From Prostheceraeus crozeri (taxonomy: Eukaryota > Platyhelminthes > Polycladida > Euryleptidae), in assembly GCA_907163375.1 (NCBI GenBank), contig CAJQUW010011052.1:186001-250000 (forward strand): a DNA stretch of 64,000 bases, written 5' to 3'. This document shows positions 33,561-45,291 of this stretch, one piece after another. Made by a program: the position numbers and the translations under genes. Each line of letters starts with the position of its first letter. The stretch's first letter is position 1. Below the pieces are notes generated by a model. The model ran no database searches, was not told the DNA's origin, and saw only the letters and a program-made list of their open reading frames with translations.

Positions 33561-34234
33561 GTTGTACATTTTGAGGCTTAGCTATATTGTCAATAAAAGC
33601 AGATTTTATTTGTTAGGTTAGTCATATCAAATTAGATTGCCTGATACTGAAAAAGTATAATCAAAGACTAAGTTTGCGATAGAAATTGGGCCGCAATATT
33701 ATTCAGATAAAAACTAAAGGTTGATTTGATGCAGACAAAATCATGAAATCAAACATAGAATTCATGAACAGAATCTCCATAACAACAGAAATTTTTGGTG
33801 TAGTAATTTTCAATGAAAGCAAAACTCCTTTGGTTTGAGACATTATCTAATTCTAACACCAGTGTATGGCCCAGTCAATATCAAATGGACATGCAACATC
33901 TAAGATAATTACCAGCAATTGAAATTGATTTATAACTTGTCAGCATGGGATTGATTTGATAAGCAACTGCGTAAGCAGCCATAAATGAATGATAAGTGAT
34001 CAATTATCAAATTAATTAGCAATCAATTAGAATAGGCAAAAATAGTATGATTTTCAACATGAAGATAATAGCACTTTCATGGTACTCTAATTTGTGTTTT
34101 ATGTGGCGAAAGAAAATTAATTTTCTGCATTTTAGTTTGTAATTTAATTTTATTTGACTGGAGTTAAAAGTAGACGCATGAACAGTGATCAGCTTGCAGT
34201 GAATTACACATTGACAATTTCACACTGACCATAG
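33561..34234. other. No gene recognised
   Basis: AT-rich, non-coding by inspection. Confidence 0.45.
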
Positions 34235-34760
34235 AGCAGGGTTTCAGAACCATGGTCCAGCTACCACGCTTACGGCTCCGACTCTCGATCACACCTCAGA
34301 GCGGCATCGCCTTCGTCGACTCAAGACCCCTCGACATGCAGTCGGGCCGCCAACACGAGACCGAAAAATTAGACTTTTGCAGAATAATGTGCACTCCATT
34401 GGCACATTACTACTACAAAACTGCACATCTCGAGTCTACCCGGTACCTCTTTTTGTCAGCTAAGATCAAAGAAAGCACATATAAATCCGATGGTAAGTTG
34501 ACTGAGGTTTTCGATTAAATAACATGTCTTTTTTCTGTGATTAATTCAGAGGCCTTGCGATTAGTGGAGAACCATCTCTAGGTCATGCAGTTCACACTGA
34601 TAAAAAGCTAGACACATTTAAATGTTTCAAATCGTTATTTTTTGTTATGAAACACAACAGCCTGATTAAATTTCAGCTGAGACTTATTGTTTTTAAATAA
34701 ATTTTCGTATGCATTACCACATTAATATACATCATCTGAATATATTCCAAGCTACAAATT
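34235..34760. repeat. Local duplication, unit 1
   Basis: It starts with GGTTTCAGAACCATGGTCCAG and includes a CGGCTCCGAC-type run, CACGAGACCGAAAAATTAGAC, ATCTCTAGGTCATGCAG and TTTTTTGTTATGAAACACA. The same blocks in the same order occur at 35,915-36,420. The unit has no convincing frame. Confidence 0.7.
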
Positions 34761-34874
34761 ATGAATAATGACTGATGATTAAGGCACCCAAGTATTATAA
34801 AGTAAAATATCACAAAGTTTTGCAAAGTGTGACAAAGTTGCATACTGCAATATAACATTAGTACTATAAAATTC

Positions 34875-35365
34875 GTGTGGCGGAGTTACGAAGTTGACGT
34901 TACCACCCAGCGGAACCATTATTTATTACATCGAGATTCTATTTGAAACAACTTCCAATTTATCAATTCTAGCCTCCTGATTACGAATCTGGGCTCAGCA
35001 AATTCGCAGTCGTGTTTTTAGAAATTTAAAGTTTACTGATAAAAGTAGCTCCCTTGTGAATTTACGGAGCCAGCTTCTTAGTTCCACTGATAGGTGCAGT
35101 GAATCAGTATTATTTTGTCACTACCTGATCCAATTTGTTGCGCTGATCACAAATATACGCTTCATTTTTCGTAACGATATAGTTAAAAGCAGTTATATCA
35201 CAACATATTTATGCACGTGTGTTAAGTTAGCGGAGTTACTCAACGGAGCCATTTTTTATTAAAGTGTGATTCTATTCGAAACAACTTTTACTTTATCAAT
35301 CAAACCCTCTGATTATATATCTGCGCACAGATTCCACAAATTCGCAGTCGTTATTGAGAAATACA
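34875..35365. repeat. Two related blocks between the duplication units
   Basis: The stretch at 34,875-35,030 (GGCGGAGTTACGAAG, ATTCTATTTGAAACAACTT, AAATTCGCAGTCGT) is repeated with changes at 35,217-35,365. Together with the flanking units this suggests an old tandem duplication of about 1.7 kb, or two copies of one unknown element. Confidence 0.6.
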
Positions 35366-35914
35366 TTCATGAGATAAAAGTGGTTTCGCAAACTTCACAC
35401 ACGTCTGTAAGATGGTGTATTTTTTAATCGTCATTTTCTTGTCAAGTGATTTTCTTTTCATAACAGAAGATCGACTAAATTTACCAAGCATCAATCCGAC
35501 GGACATGTTTTGTCCTTTATTATCCGACGCCGCACTATGCACGATTATTGTAGGGAATGTTTAAAAATCACTTATTCAAAATAGTTTCTTGTAAGCTGAG
35601 TTGCACATCTTATACAGCTGTGCACAGAAAATCAAGTGGAAATGGAATGAAGCTCCTCAAAAGTTTTATAGATATTCACGGGCCTGGAATTTTCTTAGCT
35701 TTCAGACTTTTTGTACTTAATATCTGTAACTTTTGAATCAGACAACCAATAAGGCAAATAAGTCTTTATTTTTGACGCACGGATGCTTCAGGGCAAGGGT
35801 AGAATTTCGTCTGGACAATCGACCAAATCTCATCAGGAACGATCCAAACACCGTGCCAAATTTCGATTATCGCTTAAAACGCAATTAGATTTTTCAATTT
35901 TTAGTGGTCGAAAA

Positions 35915-36420
35915 CAGGGTTTCGGAGCCGTGGTCCAGCTACGTAGCTATATAATGTGTACTACGGCTTCGGCTCCGGCTCCGACCCAAAGACCCTTCGA
36001 CATTCGAGACACCAACACGAGATCGAAAATTAGACTTTCACAGAATGAGGTACTATGAATGGCACTACGAAGCGCCCGTCTGTCGATGTCTGCCTCTTCT
36101 TGTCAGATAAGAGCAAAGAAAGCAGATGATAAATCCAACGGGAGTCAGACTGAGGTTCTCGGCAAAATGAAATTTGTCTGTGTTTTCTCTGATTATGTGA
36201 GACGTACTACGGTGAGTGTAGAGCCATCTCTAGGTCATACCGCTCATGAACCTTTGTTTAAGAAGCTAAACACATTAAGATTTATCAGATCGCTATTTTT
36301 TGTTATCAAGCACAGCATATTGATTAAAGTTTAGCTGAAACTTATAATAATGTCTTTAATAAATTTATGTCTTTAAATACATTTTCGTATACATCACCGA
36401 TCGAAGGCAAACACATGCAG
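35915..36420. repeat. Local duplication, unit 2
   Basis: The partner of 34,235-34,760: GGTTTCGGAGCCGTGGTCCAG, CACGAGATCGAAAATTAGAC, CATCTCTAGGTCATACCG and CTATTTTTTGTTATCAAGCA. It carries extra CGGCTCCGGCTCCGACC repeats. Confidence 0.7.
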
Positions 36421-37559
36421 GATAGAAAATATCTTGAAGATATTCCATGCTAAAAATTGTGACGAATGACTTAGTTGGTGCTTACAACTTAATGCATGAG
36501 TCGCATTGTTTTCGAATTTTACCTAATTTGACGCGAATATCATGACATCTTACAATGCTATTAGAAACTGTTTGCAATACATTTTCATGGACAGCATACC
36601 CGCATTGTATGAACTGAAGTGAAATTATTTCGTTAACGAACCATCTTGACTGTCATTCTTCTCTCTGTAAAACTTCCTATAAAAATAGACAGCAAATAAT
36701 GCATCAGACGTTATGCACTGCTGATTATTTACTAAGCACTTTGACCTTTGAAGAAATAAGAGATTTTCAATTGTCAAGGATGATGCTTTGGGCTTCCTAT
36801 TATTAACTTGACTTTTTATCTTAAATTCGTTATACCATAAGGACAGTGAAGTGATTACACAACCACTGATGCTATCAGTACAACTTTTGCAAGCATCATC
36901 TGAATTCATTACGGATATATGCGCTCTATTTACAAGCAGGCCTATAACCATGCATGAAGTTAAAAATGATGAAACTAGAATCTAAGCCATACTATTCGAA
37001 CAAAATAACAAAACTGAAAGCTCTGTGCTTATCTTAGATATATGCCTAATTCATCATCAAAGGAATAGAAAACCAAATCAAATTATGAATGCGATTCAGC
37101 TGGAATAACAATCGATGTACTGAATTGTGTGTTTTCATAATTTGTCGCTGAACGAACGCATTCTGTTTGATATTAAAGAGCCGGTCAACCAATTAATGCA
37201 TACTCCAAGTGAAGAAGAATTGGATATCCCCATTTGAAAGGCTAATCAAATCTCTAAAAAATGCGAGTAGGCCTACTATGTGCATATGAATTGGAATGAA
37301 ATTATCTATCTCATATCTGTTTCAAGTATTTGTGGCAACAAGAATTATAAAGTTATAGCGAGTTTGGAGTAGCCTATGAAGTTGAAGAGTCAGTCTCTAT
37401 TCGGTTGAATGAATTTGAGATAAAAAAATCAAACACACGGGATATTTCTTTCCTCGCGCACAAACCTGCGACACCTACTAGTCATATCAATCGTCTGTGG
37501 TATGCACACTGTCATTTGAGTAACACTCAGGCTTAATCTGAGTCTTAAAGCGTCACTTG
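36421..37559. other. No gene recognised
   Basis: Nothing I can support; the 108-residue minus-strand frame at 36,625-36,951 shows no domain. Confidence 0.45.
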
Positions 37560-38560
37560 TAGTGTCACACAATGATGCGTCACATTATTTATTGTCGTGG
37601 AATGACGGAATACCGCGCATTGCTGACTTCACCTCAGGGAACAAAAAGAAATCGGCTGGTGACAAATCCGGGCTATAGGGAGGCGGGGGGAGAAGATGGA
37701 CATTGTTTTCAGCTAAAAAAAACCATTGTCTGTGCCGACTTGTTGGCCGGTGCGTTGTCATGGTGGAGGAGCATTTCTCTTGCTCTTGTCATTGACCAAT
37801 TTTCTCAGACATCCATCAATTTTGGAATACCAACACTGCAATACCATGAGTTAACAGTTCTTTGCTCTTCCAGTACCGACGTTGAAACATGGCCGCTAGA
37901 GGAAAAGCAAGTGAGGACCAGTTGCTTGCCGCAGCTTCGAACTGTGCGAAACTTGACGGGAAGTTCATCGCCAGGGAACAACCAGATTCGTGACTGCTGC
38001 TTCTTTTCCGGCTCGAATTGGTAAATCCAAGTTTTGTCACCGTTTACAACATTGGGTAACTCTCTCGCGCTTCCATCTCTGAACTTGCTTTTCATGACAT
38101 GCACCACTCCACCCTAGCTGTCTTTTTTTTCTTCAGTCAAATGGTGGGGTACCCACCGAGCGGTTCGCATTCGCACACCAAGAAATTCATGCAGATTCGA
38201 TGGATTTGAGGAGGATGAATCGCTAGACTTCTTTCAATCATTGCACAGGTCACTCTTGTGTCGGCTTCTATCATGGTTCTCACACACTTAACATTCTCTT
38301 CTGTCGCAGATTCTGATGGCCTTCCAGAACGCTCCTCATCATCCAGTGATCTTCTTCCCCTTCGAAATTCAGGAAACCAATTCTTGATGGTTGCGTAAGA
38401 TGGAACAGAATCACCGAAAGCAACAGTCAAGCGATCAAACGACTCATTGGCAGTCAAACCAGTCTTGTAGTCATAGTAAATCATGGCACGGAAATCACGT
38501 CTGTTCAACTCCATGATGAAAGAGACACTGACTGTGGTGAAGAAAGACAATGGCTGTCCG
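37560..38560 (-). pseudogene. mariner (SETMAR-type) transposase relic
   Basis: The amino part (38,550-38,137) has the paired-type DNA-binding domain: RRDFRAMIYYDYKTGLTANE, YATIKNWFPEFRRGRRSLDD and EERSGRPSESATEENVK. The middle part (38,107-37,805) gives NGDKTWIYQFEPEKKQQS with the first catalytic Asp, and VLEEQRTVNSWYCSV. The end, in another frame, reads PPPPYSPDLSPADFFLFPEV with the third Asp of the DD34D triad. The DNAPAH block between is no longer recognisable. About three frameshifts make it inactive. I could not define its terminal repeats. Confidence 0.85.
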
Positions 38561-39901
38561 TGTACTGACTAGTGTTCAGCATGCATGTGAAAAATCGTTT
38601 CCTGTGGCCATGAAATGCATTCGATTAATCCGTAACTGGTTCTTTAATTTAGATATATGCTGTAGTTTACGGAAATAAATTTGTGTGACTATCAAATTAT
38701 GGGAAATGGTCAAGGCTAAAAACTTTAGTAGTAGCCTCCGTATGTAATATTATTAGGAGTAGCCTCCCTATTTTCATTATGACCAATGCAATATTGAAAA
38801 ATAGTTAAATAACGTCGTGGAATGACGATTTTCGACGAAGCTTTTCTGCAGGCAATTTAACAAAATCAAGTGACCTTCCAACATTTTTTATTTAGTTGAC
38901 AACTTGATCTCATAACTACTAGTATCTCTAAACAATCACAAAATATTGACATTTTTTGACTTAATATCAAAAGCCTATGGCTACATTGCAAAATCTAAAA
39001 ATCGGTGTTACCGGTTATTTATTAAAAAAAGCTTTTCACAAATTATAGAAATATAATGTATATACAGATCAATGAGCATGTTAGTGGCACCATTGAATAA
39101 AATTTCGATGTTCTAATTTTTGCCATAGAGTTTACATCAGAATAAAATTGCACGAGTACAAATATTTCATTCTTTCAAAGCGAGGCGTTATTAGTGATGA
39201 AAATTTTCCGAAAAACTTAAAATCAAAATTTTTTTGTAGAAAATTTATTGGAAAATTTTGAAAATTTTATTTTTTTGTGATGTGCCCTATAATTTGTGCG
39301 CTTCCACAGCCGATGCAGCTACACACCAATAGAATTGGTCTAAACCTCTTGACTTCATCATTATTTCGATTAAAACGATCGTAGCAATAGGAGTCCCGTC
39401 CGCGGATTTTTGAACATCTCTTTGCCAACAGTGGCTTGTGCTAAGTAATTTGTTAGCATTTTTAGTTATCACAGAGACACCGTTTGAGTTAACGTGAATC
39501 TTACTTTGCAATAGAGGTACATTTTCATGCTACTGATAAAAATCTGGGGAAAAATAAATCATGCACTTTGTATTGATAATGCTTAGTTTGAAAGTTAAGC
39601 ATTATCAATATGCAACGATAATTATAGTGATAAAAATTTTCCATGTGTTGATGAACATGTGAAGAATAATAGCACACAGTACAGGCAGCATTATACATGA
39701 ACGACCATGTTGGAAGATATAGACTGTAAACTCGTGAAATACGTGTATTTCGATACTATGGATATCTGTGATGATTAAAATAATATATATGATGGCTTCT
39801 ATCTTCTGGCTTATAGAAATTGTCTGACATCTTCGTTGAGGACAAATTGTACATCTTCCATTTTTATTTCAGATATAGTTCCAAATCGATTTCAGATCTG
39901 T
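38561..39901. other. No gene recognised
   Basis: AT-rich. A stretch around 39,190-39,290 (GAAAATTTTGAAAATTTTAT and following) resembles 43,135-43,225 and may be a diverged repeat. Confidence 0.45.
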
Positions 39902-40043
39902 CCAAATGAATTTCAGACATTTCCAGATGAATTTAAGATTCACCATTTCAACTTATGATCTTTTCAAAGTTGAGTTAATGACAGATATCTGAAATTCAAT
40001 TAGAGAAATCTGAGATCCATCTAAATGTCTGAAATTCATTTGG
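39902..40043. repeat. 21-bp perfect inverted repeat within a larger fold-back
   Basis: A 21-base arm starting CCAAATGAATTTCAGACATT (39902-39922) is matched exactly in reverse at 40023-40043. Between the arms, further ATTTCAGAT/ATCTGAAAT words repeat in both directions, so the region can fold back on itself. Confidence 0.75.
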
Positions 40044-40554
40044 AAAGATCTAAATAGACATGGAAAAGGTGCAGTTGGTTCCAAAAGTTAACATACAGGG
40101 AAAGAGAAGTTTTCGGTCTTTGAATATTACACAGTCTTTTCAAACGACTATAATAAGTCGCCAAAACAATAATTTAATAAGGCAAAAACGTCAATCACCG
40201 AAAAAAAGTTTCAAAATTTTCCATTTGCATTACTAGGCGTTATTAATCAAAAAGAATTGAAAGGGCTTTCAGGAACTTCATTCCCCATCCACTTGGATTT
40301 ACATGTGCTTGATTCTATGTGCTGAGAGCAGGAACCAGGCAGAGCGCGGCTGACGCGCAGATTCATAGCAGCCATAGAGTTCACTACATTCTCCGAAAGT
40401 CGGATTTTCAGCCTCGTTCCCTGCAGAAGCTCGTACTGCCGGTCAGACGAGATGATTCAATCAATAAGCTGTCAAGTCTCTGTCATCGATGAAGTACAAT
40501 AGTTGGATATTCCCAAATTGTACGAAATTTTTTTATATCAAACTTCTTCAGAAG
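40044..40554. other. No gene recognised
   Basis: No supported gene or repeat. Confidence 0.4.
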
Positions 40555-42130
40555 CATAGAGTAAATATATTACGTAGATTATTGAATCCCCAATGTTCGA
40601 TTACATTCCCAAAATTCGATTTCATCAAATGAACTTGAGTTGAGACCCAGTACCACATGAGAGATATGTTAGAGAGTTGAGATATCTTTGATATGTTGAG
40701 AGATAATTCTTACACTGTTGGAGAAATGTTCACGAATTTGACTGATCATGACAGCAATACGGAAGAAAGAGTAGTATTTTACGAATGAGAACGAAAGATT
40801 CAATGTCTCCGGCTTTCATGAGGTCCAAATGATATTTCAATGCTCCTTGCTCTTGGCACCACCATGAAAAATGGCTTGCCGGCTAGGAATCGAACCCAGT
40901 CTTCGAACTGCTAGCGCAGCATGAAGATCACCAAGCCCAGCGAAGCACACCCTCCATGATCGTGTCACAAAAGCAGGTAAAGCTTTCAGCGTGCATTATG
41001 ACGTTACCTTCCTGGTTTGTTTATATAACAATACCAACCGCTTCCAGGCATAGAAATAAACTGTTTATCTGAAGTTCGCTAGAATGGAAATTGACTCAAG
41101 GTCGCGGCACATCCGGGGGAAATAAGTTGCGGTATGAAGAAACAATTAAAAGCTTCGATTTACTCATGTGACTGATTCTAACCCAATGATACAGACGTTG
41201 GCAGGTGCATCTAAGTAAAAATGCGTGCCATTTATGTGCCGTTATTGTGCACTGCATGAAGCCTAATTTCCATTCTAGAGGTTTTATTGTTGTCAATTTC
41301 TATGATTCCAGGTGACCTCGGACAATCGATTCAATGACTCAATGCCTCCGGCTTTCATGAGGTCGAAATGATATTTCAATGCACCTTGCTCTTGGCACCA
41401 CCATGAAAAATGGCAAGCCGGAGGCACTGAATCATTTGATCGATTGTTCGAGGTCGCCTGGAAGAGGTTGGTATTGTTATATAAACAAACCAGGAAGGTG
41501 ACATCATAATGCACGCTGAAAGCTTTACCTGCTTTTGTGACACGATCATGGAGGGTGTGCTTCGCTGGGCTTGGTGATCTTCATGCTGCGCTAGCAGTTC
41601 GAAGACTGGGTTCGATTCCTAGCCGGAAAAGCCATTTTTCATGGTGGTGCCAAGAGCAAGGAGCATTGAAATATCATTTGTACCTCATGAAAGCCGGAGG
41701 CATTGAATTATTAGATCCGAGGTCGCATGGAAGCGGTTAACTTTGGAGAAGTAATATGGTTTGTTAAATTAGCAATTCGATGGGTTACCATTACTTAAAA
41801 GCTCAGCCTTATTATAATGAGATTATTTTCTTTTAGTGTGAACATATCACAAACTACCTACCACTGAAAGAGCAAAACATCATTGTCAGAGAAACTGATC
41901 ATAACATCTTTAAAGGCTGTCAATGGGTCCACATTACTATGCAGATTCATGCAATGACACCTTGTGAATCATAAAATCATGCCGCTGAAAATTGGATTAA
42001 AAACATGAAATCTCAGCCAAGAAGCACAAGCACAATAACGATCAACTTTTCTGTGAAATGCATTATAATGCATTTCATGAAATTTACTTGGTGATCAGCT
42101 TAATTTCCGCTTAATTAAGATGCGCTAGCA
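40555..42130 (-). repeat. Dispersed repeat family R, copy 8, split by a SINE cluster
   Basis: Reverse-oriented family R runs from TAGAGTAAATATATTACGTAG and CCCCAATGTTCGATTACATT to about 40,794. It resumes at about 41,755 with AGCAATTCGATGGGTTACC and GTCAATGGGTCCACATTACT, and ends near 42,130 with TTTCCGCTTAATTAAGATGC. This is the longest copy and gives the best view of the whole family (about 0.6 kb without the insertion). Confidence 0.7.
40795..41754. mobile_element. tRNA-derived SINE: inverted pair plus a partial copy
   Basis: A plus-strand unit (about 41,465-41,750) has a tRNA-like head with a perfect B box GGTTCGATTCC (41,609-41,619) and a weaker A-box-like TGGTGATCTTC near 41,572. The minus-strand unit at about 40,795-41,055 is its near-identical reverse complement. 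A third, short, self-complementary piece lies at 41,310-41,460. RNA polymerase III boxes suggest a SINE mobilised by a LINE. The two units could form a hairpin with arms of about 260 bp. Short ORFs on these arms are not genes. Confidence 0.75.
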
Positions 42131-42177
42131 CATGTTCATTTCTTTTAAATATCTTGTAAGTTACATACTACTTCTAG

Positions 42178-42350
42178 TAGGTCCAGGTCGCTAGTATATA
42201 AATATATAGGCATCATTTGCAAAAATATAGCTTCTTAAAAAGAGATCAAACATTTTTTTAGACCACAGGAGCGTAATCTCCGCAAAAAACTGAATCCTTT
42301 GATTTAGAAAGTTTCGCTGTAAGCAGACATTTTTGAGTCGACATTCTACT
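42178..42350 (+). repeat. Dispersed block B, copy 3
   Basis: It matches 30,455-30,640, with AGGTCGCTAGTATATAAATA, AGGAGCGTAATCTCCGCAAA, CTGAATCCTTTGATTTAG and ACATTTTTGAGTCGACATTC. Confidence 0.7.
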
Positions 42351-42989
42351 GTATTACTTACTATATATGTTTAGAAGTGTCTCAAGACTTTTTCTAAGTA
42401 TTTTATTGAAAATGGAATACTTGTAAAATGTCCATGCACTTTAAGGGAATAATCATATTAAAATACTCTATGACTATTGAAAATGAATTTTGCTGTTGAA
42501 TAATCAGTGCACTAATCAATTTGAGTCGAGAATGTATGCGTATGTTATTCGCTTAAAGCTTTTCACTCGACAGTTTTTGGCTACAACACAATTTTCAGGA
42601 AGTCCACGATCTCCTTTAAAATCAAGATGATTTGAAGTGGGCCTCGGTTGTATATTGTGAGGAGATGAATGCTAGGGATGAATGTCATAGGGAGTTCTAT
42701 AACAATTACCGACAATGATTACCTACACGCATTCGTTTCAGTTACATTGTCAAGCATGCTGCCAAATATCACCTTCTTCTCGGTAAGACTGAAGTCAAAT
42801 ACATATAGAGCTTTAAGACCTGAGACCATGTATGACAAGTCAGAGTTGCCGTCTTAAATCTCTATGGCAGCTCCTCACTTAGCATTAAACACGTTCGCAT
42901 AGGGCAGGTAGGCCTACACCATTTTTACGAATCATACATGTTGTCAAGGCAGTCAAGAATAGTAGGTCCCATACAGTAGGGATATATAG
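42351..42989. other. No gene recognised
   Basis: No supported gene. Confidence 0.4.
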
Positions 42990-43105
42990 GTAGAGTGTCG
43001 ACTCAAAAAGGTATCTGTATACAGTGAAAATTTTTATATGAAAAGATTCAATTTTTTGCGAAGATATACGTTCCCGTGGTTCAGAAGTTATTTGAGCACT
43101 TCTAA
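42990..43105 (-). repeat. Dispersed block B, copy 4 (partial, inverted)
   Basis: AGAGTGTCGACTCAAAAAGG followed by CAATTTTTTGCGAAGATATACG is the reverse of block B's end. The adjacent GGTAGAG is an R-type end, so R and B meet here. Confidence 0.6.
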
Positions 43106-43642
43106 AAAAGTCAAAATTTTGTCAATTTATATACTACCAAGTAGTGATGAAAATTTTGGAAAAAATCGGAAATTTTTGGAAAATTTTGAAAGTTCTGATT
43201 TTTTGTGAAAGGCCCTATATGCTTTGTGGAATCCTTTTGTAAATATATGACCTTGACTTTGTTTTTCTTCACCAACGAAACTACGTGTAAAATCATACAA
43301 ATACAAATTCTGTTGTGCTCTCAATAAAATTGTTCATGAAAACGTATGGGTACTCTGTAAACACGTTTACTCCTATGCATTTTCACATGCGTTTCAGACA
43401 CCCAATCAAATTAAAGAAAGGAATACGTCGCAACTTAAGCATCGGATCTATTCATTTACTTATAGCAGATAGTTATCCAGGTACTCAGGTGTTTTCCCTC
43501 ACAGGTTCCAAGCTATTTCCCAAAACTCTACCTGAATAACATCCCATTTATGCCAAACACCAACATAAACATGGCACCAGCTGACAGCTGGTGTCAAAAA
43601 CAAGTTGTAGCATGAAAATGGCCATTGGCAATACAAAATTCT
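43106..43642. other. No gene; diverged satellite edge
   Basis: The part from about 43,325 contains ATGAAAACGTATGGGTA and CACGTTTACTCC, a diverged forerunner of the 173-bp satellite that follows. Confidence 0.5.
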
Positions 43643-44880
43643 CTCTATCAAAACGCATAGAAGTCCCAGACACTAGCTCAAAAACACGTTTACTCACCCC
43701 ATTCGTATTCATCACTCCCTGAGGAGCCTGTAGATGTAATTTGATGCACATCTATGCATATTAGATCGAAAATCTATGTGTTTTCATCAAAAACACTCAT
43801 TCTTCACTAACTACTCTCTATGAAAACGCATAGAAGTCCCAGACACTAGCTCTAAGACACGTTTATTCACCCCATTCGTATTCATCACTCCCTGAGGAGC
43901 CTGTAGATTTAATTTGATATAAATCTATGCATATTAGATCGAAAATCTGTGTTTTTTCATCAAAAACACTCATTCTTCACTAACTACTCTCTATGAAAAC
44001 GCATAGAAGTCCCAGACACTAGCTCTAAGACACGTTTACTCACCCAACTCTATTCATCACTCCCTGAGGAGCCTGTAGATGTAATTTGATATAAATCTAT
44101 GCATATTAGATCGAAAATCTGTGTTTTTTCATCAAAAACACTCATTCTTCACTAACTACTCTCTATGAAAAATCATAGAAGTCCCAGACACTAGCTCTAA
44201 GACACGTTTACTCACCCCAACTCTATTCATCACTCCCTGAGGAGCCTGTAGATTTAATTTGATATAAATCTATGCATATTAGATCGAAAATCCATGTGTT
44301 TTTTCATCAAAAACACTCATTCTTCACTAACTACTCTCTATGAAAACTCATAGAAGTCCCAGACACTAGCTCTAAGACACGTTTACTCACCCCAACTCTA
44401 TTCATCACTCCCTGAGGAGCCTGTAGATTTAATTTGATATAAATCTATGCATATTAGATCGAAAATCTGTGTTTTTTCATCAAAAACACTCATTCTTCAC
44501 TAACTACTCTCTATGAAAACGCATAGAAGTCCCAGACACTAGCTCTAAGACACGTTTATTCACCCCATTCGTATTCATCACTCCCTGAAGAGCCTGTAGA
44601 TGTAATTTGATATAAATCTATGCATATTAGATCGAAAATCTGTGTTTTTTCATCAAAAACACTCATTCTTCACTAACTACTCTCTATGAAAACGCATAGA
44701 AGTCCCAGACACTAGCTCAAAAACACGTTTACTCACCCAACTCTATTCATCACTCCCTGAGGAGCCTGTAGATGTAATTTGATGCACATCTATGCATATT
44801 AGATCGAAAATCTATGTGTTTTTTCATCAAAAACACTCATTCTTCACTAACTACTCTATATGAAAACGTATAGAAAACGC
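43643..44880. repeat. Satellite array, 173-bp unit, about seven copies
   Basis: Unit starts (CTCTATGAAAACGCATAGAAG-type) lie at about 43,643, 43,816, 43,989, 44,161, 44,336, 44,509, 44,682 and 44,856, so the period is 172-175 bp. Each unit has GTCCCAGACACTAGCTC, a CACGTTTACTCACCC block, CACTCCCTGAGGAGCCTGTAG, ATCTATGCATATTAGATCGA and TCATCAAAAACACTCATTC. Copies are highly alike, so the array is homogenised or recent. The length is close to a nucleosome repeat. Confidence 0.95.
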
Positions 44881-44999
44881 AAAAATGTCAGAATTGCATA
44901 TCTAAACCTGATGCAATTTTCATGAACTTTTGCTATGATGTTGCCCAGACCATAATCAACCAATAAAAAGTGAAAAACAAAATCTTGCAATTTATTCCA

Positions 45000-45205
45000 A
45001 CCTCAAGTCTATTTTGCCTAGCCTAAAAGCCCTGCTTCCAACACGCTTCATGATTGGTACGCCATACTTTTTGAGTGTTGGAAGAACCATACGTCTTAGT
45101 GCACCAAATATGCCTCCTCCAACTTGTCGTCTACCTCCAACAAACACGGGATAACCGCTCTGATATGATGGTCTACTGTAAATGCCTGTCGTTATGACTA
45201 TTGAA
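45000..45205 (-). pseudogene. pX/pVI-like virion peptide fragment (Polinton fossil)
   Basis: The minus strand reads YSRPSYQSGYPVFVGGRRQ followed by a GGGIFGALRRMVLPTLKKYG stretch. It parallels the peptide at 61,061-61,516, which starts with the same YSRPSY and has GGSILGALKSVVAPLI. In adenovirus-like virions such Gly-rich, basic, partly amphipathic peptides are precursors cut by the viral protease. Only the amino-terminal part is recognisable. Confidence 0.65.
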
Positions 45206-45291
45206 TAACTATGGAAGTCGCAATAGCGTAAAGCCTTATTCTCGTGACCTAATATGTAGGGTCAAAACAGTAACACCACCACAGAACGGCA

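Noticed and set aside
36625-36951. 108-residue minus-strand ORF
   Set aside because: No recognisable domain and the residue make-up looks like translated AT-rich non-coding DNA.
37572-38024. 150-residue plus-strand ORF
   Set aside because: It is the antisense shadow of the mariner transposase relic.
41556-41628. Possible tRNA gene
   Set aside because: The B box is perfect but the A box is weak, the cloverleaf does not close, and the sequence is part of a repeated SINE unit.
40997-41740. ORFs with 'FSWWCQEQGALKYH' in both orientations
   Set aside because: They are readings of the inverted SINE units; the same peptide appears because the arms are complementary.
43643-44880. CRISPR-like array
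   Set aside because: Units are contiguous 173-bp satellite copies without unique spacers, in a eukaryotic genome.
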